Below are positions 32,117 through 42,500 of a stretch of DNA of 64,000 bases, one piece after another (position 1 is the first letter of the stretch; every line of letters begins with the position of its first letter). Source of the stretch: Notospermus geniculatus. Taxonomy: Eukaryota > Nemertea > Pilidiophora > Heteronemertea > Lineidae. The notes beneath the pieces were generated by a model, which was not told the origin of the DNA, searched no databases, and saw only the letters and a list, made by a program, of their open reading frames with translations. Both the position numbers and the translations under genes were made by a program. Where the stretch lies: assembly GCA_002633025.1 (NCBI GenBank), contig NMRB01000235.1, positions 401,627 to 465,626 of the forward strand, in the 5' to 3' direction.

Positions 32117-32409
32117 AAACGGGTAGGCTATTCCGTCGAAAAACAACAGAGCATCAGGGGATTCCCCATGAAAAATAATTCATGTGGGGTGGAATTAATC
32201 TGTTCGATCGCCTATAAGCATGTCTTCGATACTTCTCCAAACATTAGTAAAACACTCATTTTGATTAGATGGGTCATTCGCCCGTCATATTTCCTTGAAA
32301 ATCTTAACTGGCAGTGCTGACGTGGACTAGTCCGTTGTTGAGAGGATGTGTTCGCAGAAAAATCCAGGCTAGCTTGATTTTAAGGATCTCCCACCGAAAA
32401 GTCGAAAAA

Positions 32410-33187
32410 CAACATACTGTACGGTGGCCCATAGAGCTCATTGATGAAAAATAGTTACATTTGCAATTTTTTTTCAATTCGATAATTTTTTTCTTGGGGT
32501 TTGTAAAATTTTCAGAAGTTCCCACCGCGGTGATAATATTTCCACCGCGGTGGAAACATTCTCACCGCGGTGATAATATTACCACCGCAGTGAAAATGAT
32601 TTCCACCGCGGTGGGAATGTTTCCACCGCGGTGGAAACGTTTTCACCGCAGTGAGAACTTCCCACCGCGGTGAGAACTTCCCACCGCGGTGAAAACATTT
32701 CCACCGCGGTGGAAACATTCTCACCGCGGTGAAAATGATTTCCACCGCGGTGGGAATGTTTCCACCGCGGTGGAAACATTCTCATCGCGGTGGAAACGTT
32801 TTCACCGCGGTGGGAACTTCCCACCGCGGTGAAAACATTTCCACCGCGGTGGAAACATTCCCACCGCGGTGGAAATCATTTTCACCGCGGTGGGAATGTT
32901 TCCACCGCGGTGAAAACGTTTTCACCGCGGTGGGAAGTTCTCACCGCGGTGAAAACGTTTCCACCGCGGTGGAAACATTCCCACCGCGGTGGAAATCATT
33001 TTCACCGCGGTGGTAATATTATCACCGCGGTGAGAATGTTTCCACTGCGGTGGAAATATTATCACCGCGGTGGGAACTTCTGAAAATTTTACAAACCCCA
33101 AGAAAAAAATTATCGAATTGAAAAAAAATTGCAAATGTAAATATTTTTCATCAATGAGCTCTATGGGCCACCGTAATACTGCATGTA
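32410..33187. mobile_element. MITE-like element carrying 28 CACCGCGGTG dyads
   Basis: Terminal inverted repeats of about 110 bp (CTGTACGGTGGCCCATAGAG ... TTGGGGTTTGTAAAATTTTC and complement) flank an array at 32521-33073. The array holds 28 copies of the perfect 10-bp dyad CACCGCGGTG (three or four with one change) separated by 9-11 bp, so centres repeat every 19-21 bp. Spacers are A/T-rich and of a few classes (GAAAACATTTC, GAACTTC, GATAATATT). Open frames in every register of the array result from the periodicity. Uninterrupted host sequence at 52.7 kb confirms it is an insertion. Confidence 0.85.
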
Positions 33188-33395
33188 TAAGGTCGTCCGG
33201 AACCCATGATGAAAACAATTATTTGTGGGGCGGATGCATTCCGATCGTGACGCCCGCCCGCGAAAATCGCAAACACCACTATGGTTATAATGGGCGAGTC
33301 CATCGATGCCACTTTGGCTCTTACTTCAGAATTGAATGACGTCAGTGATCTTAGAATAGAACAACTCCCGCAAGAAACTTCTGGAATGTTGTAGA

Positions 33396-33779
33396 AAGAG
33401 CTGCCACTTCAATCGACCGTGCACTCCCTCATCTTTGGAACACTGTAAAAAATCGTCCGCTCCAATGGGGACAAATGGCTTCATCATAAACCTAGACGTA
33501 GGTGAGTTGGACGCGAAAGCTGTTCATGGGTGCCAACACCCCACCGGTAGCAATTCGTAGATGGGCCAAAGTGACTTATGGAAGCGGCCCTTATGGGTTA
33601 GCGCAACCTAAGGACTTACTCATTTCATACCCGACGAACAAACATTCTGGGTACCATGAACCCAACCATTTTCTTGTACCCATTTAAAGAAACCCATGGC
33701 AAACCGTTCCAGTGAGGGGACAAGGAAGGAACCCATTCCCATGGGTTTTTCGAGCGTATTAGTTTTTACACAGAAGAGA
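33396..33779. other. No gene recognised
   Basis: Unique sequence with an open frame (33502-33687) lacking splice signals or motifs. Confidence 0.35.
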
Positions 33780-33950
33780 GACCAGTGGCGGATCCAGGAG
33801 TTGCCGAACGGGGGGGGGGGGCGTGGAATGGGTAACCCCATTCCCTGAGCCCCAAAGGCGCGAAGCGCCGAAAAGTTTTGGGTAAATGTGCTNACGGGGG
33901 GGGGGGCGTGCGCCAGGCAAGCCCCCCCCCCCTGGATGATCCTCCACTTG
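33780..33950. repeat. Dispersed GTGGCGGATCCAGGAG repeat with poly-G tracts
   Basis: It starts CCAGTGGCGGATCCAGGAG, then runs of 11-13 G and C around one unresolved base. The same opening word occurs at 21566 (GGGGCGGATCTAGG), 53748 (GTGGCGGATCCAGG) and, inverted, at about 55332-55346. It is likely the conserved end of a transposon family. Confidence 0.6.
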
Positions 33951-34167
33951 AGACATCCAATCTCCTTTGGAGTGATTGCAAGTTCCTGAACTATCTCTAG
34001 TCAAGATCAGCGAAACATGGTCTACTAGAATATTACCCTTACTCTACAATAATCTGTACCTCGTGGAAGAAAGAGTTTTTATTCAAATCGGCCGTGCTCT
34101 ACAGAATCATGGGGAGAGAGACATCCGATCACCTTTGACTTATTAGCCCTTTTTACACACACAAAAG

Positions 34168-34453
34168 TTAAAGCCCCACTGTATTGAATTTTGCGATATT
34201 TTCAAAATGTTAGGAGAGAGCACAGAGGTCTCATAGCTTGTGAAGGTCCCCAAAATGCTTGTCCGATACGTACTTCAGAGAACCAAGGCCGAGTTTTCAG
34301 TGCATATTGAAAAAAAACTGCAGGGAGAGCCCTAATGTATTCAGATGGAGCGCAGTACATTTTACACTACGCTGACGTCGTGACGTCGTTGCACTGACGT
34401 CAAGAATCGCGGCGATGATTTGCGTTTTTTAGATTCAATACAGTGGGGCTTTA
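34168..34453. mobile_element. Hairpin MITE, 285 bp
   Basis: Ends TTAAAGCCCCACTGTATTGA and TCAATACAGTGGGGCTTTAA are exact complements. The interior has a CTGACGTCGTGACGTCG motif and no coding sequence. Confidence 0.75.
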
Positions 34454-34722
34454 AAGTTTGGGTTTATAGTCCGATACGGTAGGGGTGTCATCCGACACTA
34501 CACTTTAACCCAAGACTATACTGAAACCTTCCAGTAGAACTCAGATGAGCTGCTCATTCAGCGCTACAGTCTGACATTTCCGACCGGTACCCATTTATAC
34601 ACCTGGGTGGAGAGAGACCAGTAAGGCAGAGAGACTTGCCCAAAGTCTCACGCCCAGTGGGACTCGAACCCAGGATCCTCTGACCGCGAGTCAGAGACCC
34701 GAACCACACCACCGTGGCTCCC
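34449..34722 (-). mobile_element. tRNA-derived SINE, family 2 (complete)
   Basis: On the minus strand the head is GGGAGCCACGGTGGTGTGGT, with a B box GGGTTCGAGTCCC about 50 bases on. The body then runs through GTGAGACTTTGGGCAAGTC, GTATAAATGGGTACCGGTCG, GAGCAGCTCATCTGAGTTC to CTATAAACCCAAACTTTAAA. It would be transcribed by RNA polymerase III. Other copies lie at 22366 (plus), 44447 (minus, tail) and 16777 (minus, head). Confidence 0.85.
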
Positions 34723-35392
34723 GTTTTTACACGGTGCGGTTTCGAGGAAACCTACCTCCACCCTCCTCGGGCTGGCTCAGTTCAGGATGGATCGCTTTTA
34801 CACGGCCTCGGTCCAGTTCGAGGTCGGTTCTTCGAATGCGTGCCACTAGATGGCACGTAACAACATTTACAGTATGTTATCGTAGGTACAAAGCAGTGAG
34901 TTTAATAAATCAGACGATAAACGTTAACTTTACGACAACGTTATTTTTCACACTGCGAATTCACCAGATTATATATTGCATTATCGGTACAAAAAATAAC
35001 GTTGTCGTAAAGTTAAAGTTTATCGTTTGATTTCTTAAACTTACTAATATATCGGAAATAATCAGTAAAAATCGATAAACTATAATTCCAACAGGATGAG
35101 CAGTGCTCGAGAAATCTCGCGCGTGATTACTTCACAGGTAACGTACAGCAAAACTCAGGTAGCGCGCTCAATCCCCCCGAGGCCAGTGGAGGTCGGTTCG
35201 CTTTTACACGAGCGAATAATGGGCCTGTATCTGCCTGCACCGACCTCCACCTTCTCGATACTCACGCGGCGAACTGAACTGGCCCGAGGAAGATAGAGGT
35301 CAGTTGTTTCGCTTTTACACGGGGAAAAATAACCGAACCCTCCCCGATCCAGTCTCGATTGGGAACGAACCCGCACCGTGTAAAAAGGCCTA
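34722..35392. mobile_element. Element with TTTTTACACGGTGCGG termini
   Basis: CGTTTTTACACGGTGCGGTTTCG on the left is the inverted partner of CGAACCCGCACCGTGTAAAAAGG on the right. Subterminal copies of CGCTTTTACACG occur at 34793, 35199 and 35308. A family B MITE (34896-35043) is inserted in its left half. Frames here do not encode a recognisable protein. Confidence 0.7.
34896..35043. mobile_element. Hairpin MITE, family B (nested copy)
   Basis: AATAAATCAGACGATAAACG and its partner CGTTTGATTTCTTAAACTTAC flank the family core CACCAGATTATATATTGCAT and CGGTACAAAAAATAACG. Confidence 0.75.
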
Positions 35393-35950
35393 TTGAAGTT
35401 GCTCGTTCGTAATCCTTCTGCCAGAGCCTGAATGAAACACAGAACATACTCCAATCATTCAATTCAACTGTGTTGTCAATAGCAATCTCATTTATCTTCG
35501 AGGAAAATAACAAATGCATTGTACTGACCGGTAAATCATTTATTGTTAATGTAAACAATGACCGAACGATTTTTTCCCTAAAAACCATTTGTTAGTTTTG
35601 AATACGACTATTCTTGTGCGCATCTCCTGGATATAATTTGCAAGTCTGCAAAATAGGGTGGTCAAAAAAGCTCCTCCGCTTTAATACCTCCAATATCCAG
35701 AGCCCGTGTTCATAAAACTCCCCAAGTGATGTAAACGGTGAGGTGGGGCTATTTGGGCGCCTTAGTGGGGTGCCTATAATGTCATATTCATAAAACATAT
35801 TAGCGTCGATAGGGTGCCTACATGTCCTCTAGATATTATACACTCTTAGCAAAAAAGGTTCCAAGAGGGTTCTTTGGCCTGTCATAGAACATTCTACTAC
35901 TAAAAGGTTCTATCAGGAACCCTAAGAAATACAGTTTTATGGCAAAGCGG
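35393..35950. other. No gene; small repeats
   Basis: It includes an inverted AAGGTTCC/GGAACC word pair at 35847-35921 and a duplicated ATTCATAAAAC word at 35709 and 35783. No exon was recognised. Confidence 0.35.
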
Positions 35951-36076
35951 TATACTGTACATTCAAAATGGACACGCCAAAAGGCTTCCTCGCTATAACG
36001 TTCACCTCGCTATAACGTACAGTTTGCGTGGACCCCGACGTGTACATGCACGTTATAGCGAGGGTTTACTGTACAC
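35951..36076. mobile_element. pogo/Tigger-like MITE fragment
   Basis: The right end CGTTATAGCGAGGGTTTACTGTAC resembles the TIR style of pogo/Tigger elements (CTCGCTATAACG...TACTGTA). Left of it are TATACTGTACATTC and two copies of CCTCGCTATAACGT. It is non-coding. Confidence 0.6.
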
Positions 36077-36227
36077 AAAAGAGATAAATTGTGGTAACGT
36101 AATACATATACCGGAACAGGCATTGACTGATGTTTATCTACACCATATATCTTGAATAGGCCCTACTTATTTCGAGTACTACCGCACCAATTTTGACATG
36201 GTGTTTGCATATGAAAAGATAACTTGT

Positions 36228-36862
36228 TTGAAATTTGAAAATATCAAAATTATGTAATAGCTCATTAGAAAAAAACTTGAAAATCAAAATTTTTATTTTG
36301 TATTTTATTTTCATTTCTATAGTACGTCTGATAGAACGGAACTTTCCAAAGATTTTGAAATTTGTTTCGTCAAAATCTGTTGACTGGTTGCTGAGATATT
36401 TGAGATTATAAAATTTTTTGATAAATTGAAATTTTCACGTTTTTCAGGAAATTTTGATACCATTAGATAAAGCTCAACTCAGATCATGTTTACCTTATTT
36501 TGAAACTTTTTGGCGTTTACTGGGCAGAAATATTGAAATATCAAAATGTTGATATTTTGAAAAATTTGTGTAATTTCTAACCAATTTAGGCGAATCATCC
36601 AAATGTTATAGTTTTATGATTTGGGGTCAGCTATATCGACTGACATCAGCATTTTGTAAAAAAATCAAGAAAATCTCAAATTATCAAAAAATTGATAATC
36701 TCAAATATCTCAGCTACCACTCGACAGATTTTGATGAAACAAGGACCATTCTATCATAACTACTATCAAAATGAAAATAAAATTAGGAAATAAAAACTTT
36801 GATTTTCAAGGTTTTTTTCTGATGAGCTATTACATAATTTTGAGGATATTTCCAAAATTTTG
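36228..36862. mobile_element. AT-rich foldback element, about 200-bp arms
   Basis: Left CAAAATTATGTAATAGCTCA, TTTCGTCAAAATCTGTTGAC and GAGATATTTGAGATTAT match, inverted, right ATAATCTCAAATATCTC, TCGACAGATTTTGATGAAAC and TGAGCTATTACATAATTTTG. The centre has no gene. Confidence 0.75.
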
Positions 36863-36929
36863 ATGCAGAAATGTGAATATACCAGACGAACAAATGACAA
36901 TGTTAAATCAACATGTTTCCGGGTAAGCC

Positions 36930-38560
36930 TTCAGTTCCAGGTACAGAGGGGACCCTGACACCTGCTCACACCAAGTCAGAAGATATTAGGTCAAATAGCC
37001 AGAGAACGTGCCACCAAATGAAAAAAAATTGAACTTTGACCTCTGTGCCCTTGAAAAGTAGGTCAAATCAAAAGCCCGTTACATGTCATGTATCCTCACT
37101 ACATGTACCGATGATGAAAATTTGGAGACGATCCAGACGTTAGTTTTGGAGTTATTCGAATTTGAGTTTTCGTTTTTGCCACGTGGTGGCCAAGCTTAGA
37201 ATCAAATCGGACTGAAACTTGGTGTCCTAGATCAATTGACATAGGGTTGTATGTACCAAGTTTCAGGTCAACAGCGCTAGCAGTTACGAAACATGCCACC
37301 AAACGGCAAAATTTCGAACTTTGACCTATGTGATCTTGAAAAGTAGGTCAGATCACAAACCCATTACATGTGCCATGTATCCTCATTAGATACACCTATG
37401 ATAAAAACTTGGAGATGATCCAGTCATTAGTTCAGGAGTTATTGCACTTTGTGTGTTTTGGATTTTGGCCAGCTGGTGGCCAAGCCGCGAACATCCTGAG
37501 AATCCCAGGGCTTCGCGCTCCCTCACTCGCACTATGCCCTGAGGACATCCGCCCGGTTTCGTGGGGAACTGGCGAAAGAAATCCTTTCGCCCAATCAGCA
37601 TCGCGTTCATGCAATGACGTCATTCATTAGAGCTGGGCCTCCACTTCGTGTTGTGAAGATGGGACAAATCGCACTTCGATTCCCTGACAAACTCGCTGAA
37701 TTTTTGACTATTCCTGAATGAACTTCGCGTCAAAATGGTTCTCACGGATTATGTACATAATGACTACCTATCAATAGGTTCAAAACACGAAGGTATGATC
37801 CAGTTCATACGTTTGGGGCAGCTGTCATTCGACAGCGTGCATAAATTATGGAATGAGATACAGTTCTATTTGCCTGGTGCCCGTTAACTCGTAACACCAG
37901 ATCTGTGTGCAGACGTTGCAGTACTAGGCACGGTGTTTGGTATGTTACATCAAGTGGCGTTCCCCCACTGCAGTGCATGGATTATTCGTGAATTACCAAT
38001 TGGCGAGCACAAACGAGGGAACAGCCGTCTTCCCCACCGAAACGAGATGGATTTCCTCAGGGCATTAGGGAGGGTACGACCGTAAATGACCTGAGATCTC
38101 AGGATGAGCCGCGAATTGAATCGGACGGAAACTTAGTGTCATAGGTCATATGACCCAGGGGTATGTATGTACATGTACCAAGTTTCACGTCAATAGCCCC
38201 AACGGTCAAGATATGTGCCACCAAACAGCAATATCCTGAACTTTGACCTCTGTGACCTTAAAAAGTAGGTCAAATCGAAACCCCTCAATATGTTATGTAT
38301 CCTCACTGGGTACACCTATGATAAAAATTTGGAGACGATCCAGTCATTGGTTCAGGAGTTATTGCACTTTTTGTTTTTGGTTTTTGGTTTTAGCCACATG
38401 ATGGCCAAGCCAAGAATCCATCCGACCGAACCAAAACTTGGTGTCATAGGTCATAATGACCTAGGGGTATATATGTACCAAATTTCAGATCAATAGCCCC
38501 GGCTAACGGACGGCGGACGCTGCACCATCGTAAGAGCTAACCAAAGGTGAGCTAAAAATC
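36930..38560. mobile_element. Helitron-like tandem-repeat element (family D, copy 2)
   Basis: It has the same repeated modules as 31048-32116: GAACTTTGACCTNTGTGACC, TTGAAAAGTAGGTCAAATC, GGAGTTATTGCACTTT, TGGTGGCCAAGC, and ATGTACCAAGTTTCAGGTCAA. The end is the same: ACGGACGGCGGACGCTGCAC, CATCGTAAGAGCTAACCAAAGGTGAGCTAAAAA. A foreign block of about 600 bp (about 37490-38110) with no module match sits inside it. Confidence 0.65.
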
Positions 38561-38889
38561 AAGAGTGGCCCATATCTGGGAGTTAATTTCGATGAGGGAC
38601 TATGGTCATAAGTTTTTGTCTGGAGAGGAGATTAGCGAGATGATTGATCTCCTCTGTGAGCATTAGGCCTATGAGCAAAAAAGGTTCGGCTTGGGATCGG
38701 TCACTTGTTAATGTCCCTCCCACCTGACTCGGTCAGCCGTTTTGCTCTGACGCCGTCGTCATGACTTATAATTTTCTTTTCAATATGGTATTTCCTTTGC
38801 ACCTTCTGCACAACCAGCACTGTTTTTGTTAGTGCATCTATTGACTCTGATCGATTGTATCGCTCTGTATAAACTGATTATGAAATATG

Positions 38890-39140
38890 TACTCTATCCT
38901 CGCATCTAAGAGATCAGTCATTTTTTATGTCCAGGAGGTGACACGTAAAGGCAAGGTTAGGCATTCCCAGGTTATTGTGGATACAATATTCCAACAAACT
39001 TCCTCGTCCTGATTGGTCGAACAAAGAACGTCGTCATGATTGTTCGAACAAAGAACGAAGCTCCGGCGCCTATTGTAGTATGGAACAAAGGGCTAGTCAT
39101 GAGTACTATGGACTGACCTCTTACAGACGAGGATAAAGTA
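38890..39140. mobile_element. Foldback MITE with TACTTTATCCTCG ends
   Basis: TACTCTATCCTCGCATCTAA pairs with TTACAGACGAGGATAAAGTA. Its interior (CAGGAGGTGACAC, AAACTTCCTCGTCCTGATTG, GGTCGAACAAAGAACG) recurs inverted at 55445-55590, where only one end is kept. Confidence 0.7.
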
Positions 39141-39595
39141 TAATCTACTATATTATAATTGACGGTGGCACTTTAAGTTCGACCGCTAACTCCTCCGTGG
39201 TTTCTGATCGAAATGGCACCCTTTTCACAGGGAATGTTGAGAATGACATGTGGTCGTGAAGTGGGTGCCATTATATTTTTACCCCTTAGTCATCCTCTGG
39301 CCACATGCAGCATCCTGTGAATATGGCGCACCACCGGAATCATGCTAGTAGGCCTAATAATAATGTAGACAACATACGTTGGTAAAAGCCGCAAAACCAC
39401 AGTGTTTTCGGTTTCAGCACAGTCTTTGGTGATAGTTTTTGCTTTTACTTTCTTTCTAGAGATTTCAAGGAAGGGTTGATACCTGGATCAAATGCGTTTC
39501 ATCAAGTAAAAAATACACGATCCCGTCTGTCCCTGACACCTCCTATCAAGCTAAAGACGGTAGATCGTATCAAAAGCACTCTCCTTGGTCGAATC
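39141..39595. other. Downstream of gene 2; no feature resolved
   Basis: It should contain the 3' untranslated region of the minus-strand gene ending at 39596. I see no canonical AATAAA on that strand, so the last exon or its poly(A) site may be different. Confidence 0.3.
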
Positions 39596-42500
39596 TTAAC
39601 CAGCGTCCTTGTCTACCTGCACCTTAAGATTCCTGATCAAATCAGGCAGCCTTTCCTTCGCCTCTTCTGTAGTTGGGTTGTCTGATATCACCGTGTGTAT
39701 ACTGTCTCGCACCGGAGCGACGGTTTTGCGGACGTCGGCGCAAATACGTTGGATGGCCACGAACCTGAAATAAGAAAGCAAGGTGAACAAGCATACAGAA
39801 CGTGGCGACGTGGAGACGGATATTCCACGAAATTTTCCGACAAAGGAGTCCTCAGGCAAGATTTTGATTTCGGGCTTTCAGGGTAGAGCGGTGAAACACA
39901 TACTTTTGTTGTTCATCGATTATCATCGAGTAAGGGATTCGCCACCTATGATTCTACAAGAAATAGACGGCCCGACTGCTTTGGCAACGCTGATGCTCCA
40001 AAGGGGGAAAAATACACCGTGCGTTGTGCTGGAGCCACCAAGCAATGAGGAACTGGAGTGCCGTTTATCCCGACAGGTCGGCGCTGCGAGCGGTGCGACC
40101 GAAGCGACGTGATTGACGTCGTTTTGACGTTACGTCACGAAAGAAATCAGCGGTACATTTTCTGCAGGAATAATGAGATAAAGACGCTGCCCTTATCGCC
40201 ATCCTATCTCTTCATTTTAAGGAAAAAAGCAGCAAAAAAATGCAGAAAGTTTCATCTGCTACAGGATGATGTAAATTTTAATTCCAGGCGACCGAAACAA
40301 AAGGGTCATTTTCACGCCAGAAATAAATAGAAATAACGTTAGAAAAAAGAAACTTCGGTCGCACTGCTCGCAGCGCCACGTCGTGACGATAGTTCCTCCG
40401 GTTCCCCATTGATTGAAGATATTACTGAAAAAAACTTTACGTCAGCCATTGAAAACGTATAAAAGGAAATTAGTCGTGGCAATCAAAATGACACTAAAGC
40501 CGCCCAAACATGTTCAATATTATTGCACAATATGAGGACCAAAAGTTATTGCCAATCTTTCTTCCACCCATCATGCCAGAAGCACGTGCCCCTATTTTGG
40601 GGCCCCATATTGTGCAATAATATTGATCGTGTATGGCCGGCTTAAAAATAATTCATACGCCTCTTATATGATGGATAGAAGCAAGATTGCCAATATATTG
40701 CCCATTTTGATCCTCATATTGGTCAATTATATTGCACGTGTAAGGGCTGCTACAGCAAGTGAAGACCAGCAACCATAGGACGAATATCGCAGGCCGGAGT
40801 GGACACAGTTCATATTTAGTACATATTAATTCCGATTTTATGTCCACATTAAATAAGGAATTTATGTCCACACTAAATCAATCAATCGTAGCTGATTACT
40901 TCCGTCCACAATTCCATCGCTTCCGTCCTTCGATAGTAAGACGGATTTTAGGACGGAAGCGATGGAATCGTGGACGAAAGTGATCGGAAACACTCACTTC
41001 CTTCCAAAAGTCCTTATCCGTGATTGGTCGATTTTATGTAGACAAAAATTCTTAAAATGGGAACTTATGTATGGACTTTAACATTAATAAGGAGTGCGAT
41101 TTTATATCCACATTAAAAACTCAGCTGCGATTGGTTGATTTAGGGTGGACATGAATTAGTTATTTAATGTGGACATAAAATCGGAATTCATATGGACATA
41201 ATTTAAATATGAATTGTGTCCACTCCGGCCTGCGATAGACGAAACATGCATTTCGTTGTTGATTGGCGGAGAAACGAAGCTCCCGCAGCCACACGACTAA
41301 CTCAGCTGTTGCTTACTTAGCGTTACACGCCAAGGCTTGCCGCTTGAATGACGGCGTAGACAGATACTCCTTCATCCTTTCTTTCTCGACTTTGCTGACG
41401 TTATCAAATTCCTGCTTTGCGGCAACGCTTTTAAAAATAGGATTTCATTTTTTTCCCAGAAATACTTAATTGCACCCAGAACTGCCCGCAACCTTCTGGT
41501 GGCTGTTTCTGCAGCATTTATATAAGTTTCGGTCCGGTTTGGGGCGCCATCCATGTCTTCGGCAGCAGTCGCTTGTACCTTCGCTTCTTTTCGTTGTTTA
41601 AGCCCTTTCAGACGTTCCTCTTCCCCCAATCGTTCCCGCCTGGCTTCATCACCTCTTCGTTTCTCTCGGTCAACGAGTTCCTTGTGTGGGTTTCCGTGCA
41701 AGAATGAAAGGAATTCGCCTCCCAAACCAAATGCAAGTAGCGGCGAAGCGGCACTGTGTAGTCTCTCGAACAATCTGGCTTCATCTTCTTCAGACTTAAG
41801 ACTTTTTATGCGTTCTTCAGCAATGCGAATGAGGTCAGTGTGATTAATAAAATGCGCCCGTTCAGTACCATCGACTTGTTGGATGATCTTTTCAACAGCT
41901 TTCCTAATCTGTTCCAAAATGTTTTCCAATACTCCCCATCCTTTCGACACCTAGTTTCTCAAATCCATCCACCATGTACCCAAATCCACAGTGCAAATCG
42001 TCCAGGGCATCACTGACCTCGGTTTCCGTGACTAACATGACTTTATCCAAATCAAAACAAACCTGCCGGAAATCAAACTGCAGATCTGTGACATATTCTT
42101 TCCTGTCCCTCTGTGCACACGCGGCATAATATGCTACTTTGAGACAGTCCGCAACTTCCTGTAAAATTTCCGAGAGTTTATTCACTTCGAGAACCTTCTT
42201 CATCTTATCGGTTTCTGGTTTGACGATCTCGCTGTCTTCCTCAGGTGCCTCTATTATGGAGTATTTCTTCCCGCCAACTTCAACCGAGGTGGACAAGGCC
42301 ACCATTACTGCTTTATCCTCAGGCTGAAAAGAGACGCTGGTGTCAGTGATATTACCAATGATACAGTGAATCATCACCCCCTGCTCTATTTTATCAACGC
42401 CTCACATCATAATCTTACGAAGAAAAAAGCACCCAGCAGAAAGCGATTGTGAGAGGTTGGAAACAAATCGCCCTATATTTTTTTTACTATATAAAGGAGA

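Larger units (their letters stand above)
30955..33395. mobile_element. Host repeat split by two later insertions
   Basis: The pieces 30955-31047, about 32117-32409 and about 33188-33395 align in order and orientation with the reverse complement of the uninterrupted stretch 52490-53065. Examples are TTTCTGATTTTATCC, GGGATTCCCC, GGTGGAATTAATCTG, GCAGTGCTGAC, AAAAATCCAGGCTA, CGTCCGGAACCC, GAATGACNTCAGTGATCT. The two interruptions are the elements at about 31048-32116 and 32410-33187. The repeat has no coding capacity that I can see. Confidence 0.8.

Noticed and set aside
32461-33083. Several overlapping open frames of about 70-98 codons, and a superficially CRISPR-like regular array
   Set aside because: The frames follow from the 20-bp periodicity. 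The array has 10-bp palindromic units and short AT spacers of few classes in a eukaryotic MITE, so it is not a CRISPR array.
38640-39120. A promoter or exon around the GTTCGAACAAAGAACG words
   Set aside because: The same sequence recurs at 55445-55590 and the ends are inverted, so it is a MITE.
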